Shown here piece after piece: positions 25,961 through 34,079 of a stretch of 64,000 nt of DNA. Location of the stretch: the NCBI GenBank assembly GCA_016706545.1, contig JADJJK010000013.1, forward strand, positions 120,804 to 184,803, given 5' to 3'. A model generated the notes under the pieces. That model searched no databases. It was given only the letters and a program-made list of their open reading frames with translations, and was not told the DNA's origin. Position numbers and translations under genes: made by a program. The stretch is from Myxococcales bacterium (GTDB lineage: Bacteria > Myxococcota_A > Polyangia > Haliangiales > Haliangiaceae). The number at the start of each line of letters is the position of its first letter. The first letter of the stretch is position 1.

Positions 25961-28224
25961 GGGGCCCGCGCCGCGGCCAGCGGCCCGCCGCCGCTGCCCT
26001 GGCGCGCGCTGGTCTGCGCCGCCACCATCTGGGGGCTGAGGTTCTTGAGGAAGCTCAGCTTCTGCGAGGCCATGACGTCCCCGGAGATCTTGAGCTTGCC
26101 GGTCGAGAACAGCTTCATGGCGTCGGCCGCGCCGGTGGCCATGGCCAGGAAGTCCGCGTCGCTCATCTCCAGCGTACACTGCGGCTTGCGCTCGCCGTCC
26201 GGCGCCACGGCGCCTGGCGCGGACGAAAGATCGATCGTCCACACCGCCGCAGGGCTCGACAGGCGGAACTGGAACACGGTCTTGACCTTCTCGGCGATCG
26301 CCGGCTGCTCCTTGAGCATCGCGCCGATGGCCAGGAACACGTCGGCGCTGCTGGTGGCCTGCGAGACGTCCGCGGTCGCGACCTCGGGCGCCTTGGCCTT
26401 GGGGCTGGGCAGCTCCGCGAACAGCTCGATGGCCGCGTTGCTGATGACCACGTCGTTCTCGGTGCGGCCAGCCACCCTGCAGCGAAACACGATCTTGTGC
26501 TCGCTGACCTTCCACATCTCCGTCACCAGCGTCTCGCCGGGGAACACGGTGGCGGCGAAGCGCACCTGGATGCTGCGAAAGAAGTCAGGATCCCCGCCGG
26601 GTGCGAACGCGGCCAGCACGTGGCGCGTGGCGAAGCCGAAGCTGCACAGGCCGTGCAGGATGGGGCGCGCAAAGCCCATGTCCTTGGCGAAGCCCGGGTC
26701 CGCGTGCAGCGGGTTCCAGTCACCCGAGAGCCGGTAGAGCAAGGCCTGATTTCGCGGGATCACCTGCTCGGTGACCTTGTCCGGCGCGCGCGCGGGCGGG
26801 ACGTTGACGTCCGACGACGGTCCGCGATCCCCGCCCCAGCCGCCAGCGCCGCGCACCAGCGTGGTGATGAGGTTGCGGATGAGCGGCTCGCCGCTGTCGT
26901 CGTACGAGGTGATCTCGGTGACCACCAACGCATTCTTGCCCTTGTCGAAGATGTCCTTGATGCGAGCGCGGTTGGTGAGCCGAGCGTGGGTGGGAAGCGG
27001 GCGCAGGAGCTCGGTCACCTGCTCGCCGTGCAGCACCCGGTCAAGCCCATAGTGCAGGCCAGGCGCCTGCTCGCCGCGCCTGCCGAGCGTCAACAGCGTG
27101 TTGATGGCCGGGATGACGCCGTAGCTCGGCAGCGCCTTCATGCCGCTGCGGTGCAGCTCGTAGACGAGCTGCAGCTCGCCTTGATCGCTCGGCTCCTCGG
27201 CGGCGCCCACCCCCAGCGCGTAGATCGCGAGATCTCGCTCGTCGTAGCTGGAGGTGAAGTCCGGGAAGCGGTGGCCAAGCGCGGCGTCGACGTCGATGAG
27301 CGAGTTGCCGCCCTTGCTGGGGCCGGCCTCCACGTTCTCCATGATCGGCTGCATGGACACCGCCAGGTTCTCCGGATGCGTGCTCGTGGAGAAGCTGCAG
27401 ATGTCCGACCACGCGCGGTCGACGTCCTCGATGGACACCGCGCGGCCCAGCCGGAAGGTCTTGCCGCTGCTGCGCTCCCAGCGCAGCTTGGAGAAGAACC
27501 CGCCGCCGACCTCATACAAGCCGCCGGTGTCCTCGTTGGTGTCATGGCACAGCCGCGCCACCAGCGGCGTCACCAGCTCGGGCTGGAGCGCGGCCAAAAG
27601 CTCCGGGGGCAACACGGTCTCGGTCATGCGCGAGCCAGCGATGGGCGCGATGGTGTTGACCACGATGTTGCGCTTGCGGCCCTCGATGGCGAGGGTGCTG
27701 GCGAAGCCGACCAGGCCGAGCTTGGCCATGGAGTAGTTGGCCTGCCCGAAGTTGCCGTAGATCCCCGCGGCCGACGAGGTCATGATGATCCGGCCATAGC
27801 CGGCGTCGCGCATGTGCGGCCAGGCGGCGTACGTGGTCCGAAACGCGCCGAGCACGTGGACCCGGTAGATGAGGTCCCAGTCGTCCTGGGTCATCTTGGG
27901 GAACGAGACGTCGCGCAGGATGCCCGCGTTGTTGATGAGGATATCGAGGCGCCCCCAGCGCTCGACGGCGGTGGCGACGATGCGCTCGCCGTCCTCGACG
28001 GAGTCGTAGTTCGCCACCGCCTCGCCGCCGGCGGCCTGGATCTCGGCGACGACCTTGTCCGCGGCGGCGCTGGACCTGCCGCCGCCGGTGTGGGCGCCGC
28101 CCAGATCGTTGACCACCACCTTGGCGCCCCGGCTTGCCAGAAGGAGGGCATGGGACCGGCCAAGGCCACCGCCAGCGCCGGTGACGATGGCGACTCGACC
28201 GTCGAAACGAAGCTCATTGCTCAT
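25915..28224 (-). CDS. MFE-2 type multifunctional enzyme: SDR dehydrogenase, hydratase 2, SCP2
   Basis: Protein of 769 residues in this frame. Residues 1 to about 300 are a short-chain dehydrogenase: TGAGGGLGRSH cofactor loop, INNAG, and the active Ser with YSMAK (Tyr/Lys). Residues about 320-610 are the two-part R-specific enoyl-CoA hydratase 2, with the motif SGDWNPLHADPGFAKDMGF. Then a first SCP2 domain and a nonsense tail caused by the frameshift. This is the layout of peroxisomal HSD17B4/Fox2, which hydrates and then dehydrogenates acyl-CoA in beta-oxidation of very long, branched or sterol side chains. The start overlaps the TetR gene by 4 bases. Confidence 0.9.
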   Translation of the reverse strand: MSNELRFDGRVAIVTGAGGGLGRSHALLLASRGAKVVVNDLGGAHTGGGRSSAAADKVVAEIQAAGGEAVANYDSVEDGERIVATAVERWGRLDILINNAGILRDVSFPKMTQDDWDLIYRVHVLGAFRTTYAAWPHMRDAGYGRIIMTSSAAGIYGNFGQANYSMAKLGLVGFASTLAIEGRKRNIVVNTIAPIAGSRMTETVLPPELLAALQPELVTPLVARLCHDTNEDTGGLYEVGGGFFSKLRWERSSGKTFRLGRAVSIEDVDRAWSDICSFSTSTHPENLAVSMQPIMENVEAGPSKGGNSLIDVDAALGHRFPDFTSSYDERDLAIYALGVGAAEEPSDQGELQLVYELHRSGMKALPSYGVIPAINTLLTLGRRGEQAPGLHYGLDRVLHGEQVTELLRPLPTHARLTNRARIKDIFDKGKNALVVTEITSYDDSGEPLIRNLITTLVRGAGGWGGDRGPSSDVNVPPARAPDKVTEQVIPRNQALLYRLSGDWNPLHADPGFAKDMGFARPILHGLCSFGFATRHVLAAFAPGGDPDFFRSIQVRFAATVFPGETLVTEMWKVSEHKIVFRCRVAGRTENDVVISNAAIELFAELPSPKAKAPEVATADVSQATSSADVFLAIGAMLKEQPAIAEKVKTVFQFRLSSPAAVWTIDLSSAPGAVAPDGERKPQCTLEMSDADFLAMATGAADAMKLFSTGKLKISGDVMASQKLSFLKNLSPQMVAAQTSARQGSGGGPLAAARAPPAPTRRPPPPRCSP

Positions 28225-28928
28225 GGGTGTACCTGCGGGTGCAAAGGACAGACAGAGACGGTCGCCGAGGGCCCGCGCCCGTCCCCGGCGGCGACCACGG
28301 TGGGGAAGAGCCGCTTCCAGTCGGTGAGCAGCTCCGCGATGCGAGGCGCGGAGAACTCCGCGGACGGCGGATCCGAGCCGTGCAGCATGGCGGTCATCGC
28401 CAGCCCGATCATGAGCTGCAGCGTGAGGTCGATCGCGCGCTCGAACCCTGGCTGGTCGCCAAGCCCCGGGCCAAACAGCGCGCGCGCCTGCTGGACGATG
28501 CGCTCGCGCAGGCCGCGCTCCGCGGACACCAGGGCCACCCGCAGCTCGTCATCGGTGCGGGCCCAGGCGCGCAGCTCCACCGCGACCTGAAACAGCGCGC
28601 CGCCGAAGCACTCCCAGAGCAGATCGAGCACGGCGTCCACGCGCTGCCCGTCCGCTGGCAGCGAGGCCGCGCGCGCCTTCAGCTCGCGCCCGCGCATCTC
28701 CGCCAGGTGATCGATGGCCGCGGTCAGGAGCAGCGCCTTGGAGGGGAAGTGATGCAGCAGGGCGCCTCGTGACACGCTGGCCCGCCGCTGCACCTCGAGG
28801 GTCGTGGTCCGCGCAAACCCCACCTCGATCAGGCTCTCCACGGCGGCGTCGAGCAGCGCCCTGCGGGTGCCGTCCCGGCGCTCCTGCTGGGTGCGCGTCC
28901 TGGGGGGGGGCAAGACCGGAGACGACAC
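28221..28928 (-). CDS. TetR-family regulator of the MFE-2 operon
   Basis: Protein of 235 residues with GTG start at 28926-28928. The N-terminal helix-turn-helix is clear: GTRRALLDAAVESLIEVGFA, TTLEVQRRASVSRGALLHHF, PSKALLL. The C-terminal ligand domain is helical and unremarkable. The stop overlaps the ATG of the MFE-2 gene (ATGA), so the two are coupled. A regulator of fatty-acid or sterol breakdown, probably lifting repression when an acyl-CoA is present, would fit. Confidence 0.9.
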   Translation of the reverse strand: MSSPVLPPPRTRTQQERRDGTRRALLDAAVESLIEVGFARTTTLEVQRRASVSRGALLHHFPSKALLLTAAIDHLAEMRGRELKARAASLPADGQRVDAVLDLLWECFGGALFQVAVELRAWARTDDELRVALVSAERGLRERIVQQARALFGPGLGDQPGFERAIDLTLQLMIGLAMTAMLHGSDPPSAEFSAPRIAELLTDWKRLFPTVVAAGDGRGPSATVSVCPLHPQVHP

Positions 28929-29016
28929 CCAGCATTCCTAGCCGGCAACAAACAGTCAGTCAAGACGGTTTGTTTCTTCTCGAGCCGTCGGCCACCTGGG
29001 CCGATGATAATTTCAT

Positions 29017-29030
29017 ATTTGATTTCAAAT
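29017..29030. promoter_or_regulatory. Candidate operator upstream of the TetR gene
   Basis: ATTTGA-TT-TCAAAT is a 14-base inverted repeat in an AT-rich island 89 bases upstream of the TetR start and 109 bases before the divergent FHA activator. TetR proteins usually bind such palindromes next to their own gene. It could control one or both divergent genes. No direct evidence of binding. Confidence 0.5.
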
Positions 29031-29138
29031 GATTAAGACTCCCCAACGAGGCTGACTCAGGATTTCTCGCGAGACCTCGCAACGCTTCGGGGCTGGCTGC
29101 GATAGGGCCGCGACAACGCCGCGACGTCATGAGGAGCC

Positions 29139-30467
29139 ATGCAGCTTCAAGGTCAACGTACCCAGTCCATTCTCCCTCCGTTCCCCACCCCGCAGCTCGT
29201 CATCGCCCTGCGGTCCTCGACCGGCGTGCTCTATCCGCTCGAGCCCACCGAGCGGCGCTGGACCATCGGCAGCCAGCCCGCGTGTGATCTCGTGATCGAG
29301 GATCGCTGCGTCTCGTCGCTGCACTGCCTGATCGAGCGGGTCTCGCACGGCAGCCTGATCGTGCGCGACCGCGGCTCGCGCAACGGCACCTTCCTCGATG
29401 GCCACGCCATCGAAGGGGCGATCTTGACCCCGGGCGCTCGGCTGCTCGTCGGCCGCACCACCCTGGTGGCGCTCGGGGAGGAGCAAGCCACCCCCGCCTC
29501 GGCGTGGGCGCTGCTCCGCGGCACGCACCCGGCGTTTCAGCAGGCGCTCGCCTCGGCGGCCAAGGCGGCGCTCTCGGACTGCAGCGTGCTGGTGGTGGGC
29601 GAGACCGGAACCGGCAAAGACCTGCTGGCGAGGGCGATCCACGAGCGCTCGCCGCGCGCCAGCGGGCCGTTCGTCGCCGTCAACTGCGGAGCCATCCCGC
29701 GCGAGCTGGTGGCCTCCGAGCTGTTTGGCCACGTGCGGGGCGCCTTCACCGGCGCGTCGACGGACCGCGACGGCTACTTCATGCAGGCCGACGGCGGGAC
29801 GCTGTTTCTCGACGAGCTTGGCGAGCTACCGCTCGAGCTACAACCCCACCTCCTGCGGGTGCTCGAGACCCGCAAGGTGCGCCGCGTGGGCGACGCCGCC
29901 GAGCAGCCATTTGACGTGCGCGTGATCGCCGCGACCAACCGGCTCGAGGGGCTCGGGACCGAGAGCTCGCGCTTGCGCCTCGACCTGTTCCACCGGGTGG
30001 CCACGGTGGTCATCTCCATGCCGCCGCTGCGCGACCGGCTCGACGATCTGCGGCTCATGGTCAACCACTTCCTGGAAGAGACCGAGGCCGGCAGAAGCAA
30101 GTCGCTCTCCGAGGAGGCCTGGGCCGCGCTCGCCGCGTACGACTGGCCAGGCAACGCCCGCGAGCTCCGCCACGCGGTGGCCCGCGCGGTCACGCTCGGC
30201 GAGAGCGTGCTCGAGCCAGCAGACTTCTTCTCAGACCTGGGGTGGAAAAAGAGCGACCGGGGGCGGCGCTCTGGAAACGGCGCCTTGCTCCTGCGGTATG
30301 AAGCGCCGGTCTACGACGAGATGATGCGGGCCCTGGCGGCCCACGGCTCGATCCGCGCCGCCGCGGCGGCGATCGGGATGCCCAAGTCGACCTTCGCCGA
30401 CCGGGCCCTCAAGTGGGGCCTCTCGACCCAGCGCTTTCCGACGCGGCGCGCGCCTCCCCGGCCGTGA
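29139..30467 (+). CDS. FHA-domain sigma-54-dependent activator
   Basis: Protein of 442 residues from ATG 29139. Residues about 25-100 are a forkhead-associated domain (RRWTIGSQPACDLVI, VSSLHCLI, GSRNGTF), which binds phosphothreonine. Residues about 125-335 are the AAA+ sigma-54 interaction domain: Walker A GETGTGKD, the sigma-54-contacting GAFTGA loop, LFLDELGELP and YDWPGNARELRHAV. A Fis-type helix-turn-helix (HGSIRAAAAAIGMPKSTFADRALKWGL in outline) ends the protein. There is no receiver domain. In myxobacteria such FHA enhancer-binding proteins are switched on by Ser/Thr kinases, and a kinase gene lies directly downstream. Confidence 0.95.
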   Translation: MQLQGQRTQSILPPFPTPQLVIALRSSTGVLYPLEPTERRWTIGSQPACDLVIEDRCVSSLHCLIERVSHGSLIVRDRGSRNGTFLDGHAIEGAILTPGARLLVGRTTLVALGEEQATPASAWALLRGTHPAFQQALASAAKAALSDCSVLVVGETGTGKDLLARAIHERSPRASGPFVAVNCGAIPRELVASELFGHVRGAFTGASTDRDGYFMQADGGTLFLDELGELPLELQPHLLRVLETRKVRRVGDAAEQPFDVRVIAATNRLEGLGTESSRLRLDLFHRVATVVISMPPLRDRLDDLRLMVNHFLEETEAGRSKSLSEEAWAALAAYDWPGNARELRHAVARAVTLGESVLEPADFFSDLGWKKSDRGRRSGNGALLLRYEAPVYDEMMRALAAHGSIRAAAAAIGMPKSTFADRALKWGLSTQRFPTRRAPPRP

Positions 30468-30753
30468 CCTTCGACCACCTGGCCCGTCGCGCGGCGGCCC
30501 CGCCCCACCGCTCGGCGCCCGCTGCGCCCGCCGCGCCGCGGGCACCCCGCCGGACATGCGTAAGCCGTCGTAGCGACCACGCGCGTGCCGTAGGTGACCT
30601 GACAGGAGCCCTCCCCGGAAGGTACGATCTCTGCACTTCCCCTGCACTTCCGCGGCCTCGGTGGCCGATCCCCGAGCGCCAGGGTTCACCAAGGTTCTAT
30701 GCAGTTGCGTCAAGCGCTGTGGTGTCTCGCGCTTCTTTGTGTAGACTGCCGGG

Positions 30754-32520
30754 GTGACCGCCGTCGGCGGTATTCGTTTCGGAAACTTCACGCTGTTCCG
30801 CCGCCTGGCCCGCGGCGGTATGGCGGAGGTGTTTCTTGCCCGCCAGGTCGGCCTCGAGGGCTTCGATCGGCGCGTGGCGGTCAAGCGCATCCTGCCGCAC
30901 CTGGCGGACTCGAGCGAGTTCATCTCGATGTTCCTGCGCGAGGCGCGGCTCGCGGCGCGGCTGTCGCACCCGAACATCGTCCACATCTACGACTTCGGCA
31001 AGGTCGGGCTCGACTACTTCATCGCGATGGAGTTCGTCGATGGCGTCACGGCGGGGGAGCTGATCGCGCGCACCGCCAAGGACCCGATGCCGGCCGCGCT
31101 GGTGGCGAGGATCGGCGCCGACGCCTCCACCGCGCTGCACTACGCGCACGAGCTGCGCGGCGACAACGGCAAGCCGCTGGGCCTCGTCCACCGCGACGTC
31201 TCGCCGGCCAACGTGATGGTGTCGTACGACGGCATCGTCAAGGTCGTGGACTTCGGGATCGCCAAGGCGGTGGAGCTCACGGGCGACAAGACCAACCCCG
31301 GCACGGTGAAGGGGAAGTACGCGTACATGTCTCCGGAGCAGACCATCGCCGCGCAGCTAGATGGTCGCTCCGACGTGTTCTCGCTGTCGATCGTGCTCTG
31401 GGAGCTGGTGGTGGGCCGCCCCATCGTCGAGCGCGGCGACCGGGTGGCGGCCATGCGCGCCATCCGCGATGGCCGGCTGCCGAGCCTTAGCCGGGTGGCG
31501 CCGGCCACCCCCAAGGCGCTGACCGACGCCATCGGCGCGGGCCTGTCACGGCGGCGAGAGGACCGCCCCAACGCCGCCGAGTTCGCGCAAGCGCTGGAGT
31601 CCTTCATCAAGGCCTCGCCGGAGCTCGCCACGGCGATGCACGTGGCCGCGTGGCTACGACCGCGCTTCAGCCCGCCTGGCGATCATGTGTCCGAGAGCGG
31701 GGTCATGAGCACGGCGGTTGGCACCTCGCCCGGCGGCGCCAGCACGCAAGCTGGCCACACCGAAGAGGATCTGGCCGCCACGATCCCGGTGCAGCGGATG
31801 ACCGCGGCGTCCATGCGCGCGCGGGCCATGCACGCTCGCTCCATGGAGCGGCCGGCGCGCGCCGACGAGACCACCGAGGCGTCGCTCATGGTGCGCCGAC
31901 GCATCGCGGTGGCGGTGGTGGCCGCCGCGATCATCGCCACCGCCTTCGCCATCACCCGCTTCGTGGTGCAGCCGTGGCTTGGCGGCCCGCCGTCAAAGCC
32001 GCCGGCCTCGAGCCCGGGGAGCAAGCCCGTGGTCAACCCCATTGGCCCCACCAGCTCGGCCGGCTCGGCGGGCGGCGCGGGCAGCGTGCGCCTGGCCCAC
32101 ATCACCGAGGCCGTCACCGAGCCCATCACCGAGCCCGAGGCCCCCTTGGCGCAGGGGGGCGCGAGCGGCGCCCAGGGCGCCCTGGGCGCGCTGGACGAGC
32201 CATCACGAGGCGCCCCGCCGCCTGGCGCCGTGGCGGAGCCAGGCCCGAGCGACCCCAGCATCGCTGGCGCGGAGCCCGGCCCGACGCGCGCCGATGATGA
32301 TGCCACCAACGCCATGAGCACCGGCTGGCTGTCGGTGCGCACCACGCCAAGCGCCGAGGTCTACCTGGGCTCCCGCTTCCTTGGGCAGACGCCGACCGCC
32401 GACATCGAGCTGACCGCGGGCACCCACCAGCTCACCTTCAAGCAAGCAGGGCGCCCGCCGGTGTCGCGCAAGATCTCCATCCGGCCCGACGAGAAGCTCA
32501 GCCTCAACGTCGACCTGTAG
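30754..32520 (+). CDS. Ser/Thr kinase with transmembrane and PEGA domains
   Basis: Protein of 588 residues with GTG start at 30754. Kinase motifs in order: GGMAEVFLARQ (Gly loop), VAVKRIL (Lys), HRDVSPANVMVSYDG (catalytic loop), VVDFGIAKAV, and YMSPEQTIAAQ. The SPAN variant of the usual KPxN is frequent in myxobacterial kinases. A Pro/Ser linker is followed by a transmembrane helix (VAVVAAAIIATAFAITRFV, about residue 385-405). A Pro/Ala-rich stretch then leads to a C-terminal PEGA domain (GWLSVRTTPSAEVYLGSRFL) on the outside, which may bind envelope ligands. Transcribed in the same direction as the FHA activator 286 bases upstream, which could be a target. Confidence 0.93.
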   Translation: MTAVGGIRFGNFTLFRRLARGGMAEVFLARQVGLEGFDRRVAVKRILPHLADSSEFISMFLREARLAARLSHPNIVHIYDFGKVGLDYFIAMEFVDGVTAGELIARTAKDPMPAALVARIGADASTALHYAHELRGDNGKPLGLVHRDVSPANVMVSYDGIVKVVDFGIAKAVELTGDKTNPGTVKGKYAYMSPEQTIAAQLDGRSDVFSLSIVLWELVVGRPIVERGDRVAAMRAIRDGRLPSLSRVAPATPKALTDAIGAGLSRRREDRPNAAEFAQALESFIKASPELATAMHVAAWLRPRFSPPGDHVSESGVMSTAVGTSPGGASTQAGHTEEDLAATIPVQRMTAASMRARAMHARSMERPARADETTEASLMVRRRIAVAVVAAAIIATAFAITRFVVQPWLGGPPSKPPASSPGSKPVVNPIGPTSSAGSAGGAGSVRLAHITEAVTEPITEPEAPLAQGGASGAQGALGALDEPSRGAPPPGAVAEPGPSDPSIAGAEPGPTRADDDATNAMSTGWLSVRTTPSAEVYLGSRFLGQTPTADIELTAGTHQLTFKQAGRPPVSRKISIRPDEKLSLNVDL

Positions 32521-32545
32521 CAAAGGACGCGGCGGTCCTCGCCGG

Positions 32546-33532
32546 CTACAGGCTCTTCCAGTACTCGGGCTTGGTGTCGAAGTGGTGGGTCGCGTCGATG
32601 ACCCGCAACGTGCCGGACTTGGAGCGCATGACGATCGACTGGGTGGTCGCGCCGCCACCGAAAAAGCGCACGCCGGCGAGCAGGTAGCCCTGCGTCACGC
32701 CGGTGGCCGCGAACATGACGTTGCCCTGCGCCAGATCGTGCGTCTGATAGATGTGGCCCTCGGCGGCCACGCCCATCTTGGCGGCGCGAGCGCGCTCCTC
32801 TTCCGAGCGGAACTTCAGGCGCGCCTGGATCTCCCCGCCCATGCAGCGCAGCGCGGCGGCGGCGAGGACGCCCTCCGGGGCGCCGCCGATGCCAAAGAGC
32901 ACGTCGATGCCAGAGTCCGGCCGGCAGGTCATCACCGCCGCGGACACGTCGCCATCGCCGATGAGCCGGATGCGCGCCCCGGCGGCGCGGACCTCTTCGA
33001 TGAGCTTGTGGTGGCGCTCGCGCTCGAGGATGACCGCGGTCACGTCCTCGATGCGCTTGTTCTTGGCGGCGGCGATGCGCTCCAGGTTCCAGGTCGCGGA
33101 CTCGCGGAGATCGATGACGCCGCGGCACTCCGGCCCGACCGCGATCTTCTCCATGTACGTGTCTGGTGCGTTGAGAAACTGTCCATCATCCGCCAGCGCG
33201 ATGACCGAGATGGCGTCGGGCGCGCCGGTGGCGCACAGGTTCGTGCCCTCCAGCGGATCGACCGCGATGTCGACCTTGGGCGAGTGCGGGTCGTTGTCGG
33301 CCCAGCCCGCGCCCACGCGCTCGCCGATATAGAGCATCGGCGCCTCATCGCGCTCGCCTTCGCCGATGACCACGGTGCCACGGATATCGATGGCGTCGAA
33401 CGCCTTGCGCATCGCCTCCACGGCGACGTGATCGGCGACCTTGCGATCGCCGCGTCCCATCAGGCGGGCCGAAGCGAGCGCGGCCGCCTCGGTGATGCGA
33501 ATCGCTTCAAGGGCCAGGTTGCGATCTTGCAT
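32546..33532 (-). CDS. glpX: Fructose-1,6-bisphosphatase class II
   Basis: Protein of 328 residues, the usual length. The family motifs GEGERDEAPMLYIGE and DPLEGTNLCATG (the metal and phosphate-binding DPxEGT) are present, as is FGIGGAPEGVLAAAALRCMGG. It removes the 1-phosphate of fructose-1,6-bisphosphate in gluconeogenesis, using Mn2+ or Mg2+. Convergent with the kinase and followed downstream on the other side by the thioesterase and homoserine dehydrogenase genes on the same strand. Confidence 0.95.
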   Translation of the reverse strand: MQDRNLALEAIRITEAAALASARLMGRGDRKVADHVAVEAMRKAFDAIDIRGTVVIGEGERDEAPMLYIGERVGAGWADNDPHSPKVDIAVDPLEGTNLCATGAPDAISVIALADDGQFLNAPDTYMEKIAVGPECRGVIDLRESATWNLERIAAAKNKRIEDVTAVILERERHHKLIEEVRAAGARIRLIGDGDVSAAVMTCRPDSGIDVLFGIGGAPEGVLAAAALRCMGGEIQARLKFRSEEERARAAKMGVAAEGHIYQTHDLAQGNVMFAATGVTQGYLLAGVRFFGGGATTQSIVMRSKSGTLRVIDATHHFDTKPEYWKSL

Positions 33533-33586
33533 GCCTCATCAAACCACGGCCGCCCGGCTGTTGTCACGGCGCCGCTCGCCGCGTTG

Positions 33587-34012
33587 TCACGGCTCGCGCA
33601 GAGAAGTCGGAGGCCGCGCCTCCAGCGCGTCCCTCAGCTCCTGGGGCAGCGCCCGCACTCGCCCGTCGCCGGAGTGGATCACGGCGTGCCTGGTGTAGCC
33701 CTCGGCTAGCAGCCGGCCTTCGCATCGCACCTTGTACGCAAAGCGCATGGAGGCCGCGCGGAGCTCCACCACGTCGACCTCGATCGCAAGGAGATCTTCG
33801 TAGCGCGCGGGGGCGCGGTAGTCGCAGTGCGCGGTGACCACTGGCAGCGCCACGTTCCAGGCGTCCAGATCCTTGTGGGTCCGCCCCAGGTCTCTCCAGA
33901 ACGCCGCGCGCGCGCCTTCGAAGAAGCGCAAGTAGTTGGCGTAGTAGACGACCCCCATCTGGTCAGTGTCGCCGAAGATCACCCGCAGCTCGTGGATCAC
34001 TCGAGTCTCCAA
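33587..34012 (-). CDS. Acyl-CoA thioesterase, YbgC/4HBT family
   Basis: Protein of 141 residues. The hot-dog-fold signature FGDTDQMGVVYYANYLRFFE contains the catalytic Asp and the YYANY helix of the 4-hydroxybenzoyl-CoA thioesterase/YbgC family. The remainder has the usual beta-strand order (CDYRAPARYEDLLAIEVDV). Such enzymes hydrolyse acyl-CoAs, often linked to Tol-Pal or phospholipid metabolism, but no tol genes are near. The gene lies 67 bases after the homoserine dehydrogenase gene in the same direction. Confidence 0.88.
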   Translation of the reverse strand: METRVIHELRVIFGDTDQMGVVYYANYLRFFEGARAAFWRDLGRTHKDLDAWNVALPVVTAHCDYRAPARYEDLLAIEVDVVELRAASMRFAYKVRCEGRLLAEGYTRHAVIHSGDGRVRALPQELRDALEARPPTSLREP

Positions 34013-34079
34013 GGAAGTCGTTGCAAAGCAGCGGACCCGCAGGCCTGCGCGCGAGGGAAGCGGCGCCCGGCCTCCGCCC

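Noticed and set aside
25950..25970. Programmed frameshift in the MFE-2 gene
   Set aside because: No slippery-site-plus-structure layout or need for a second product is evident; an error or mutation is simpler. Kept as a question only.
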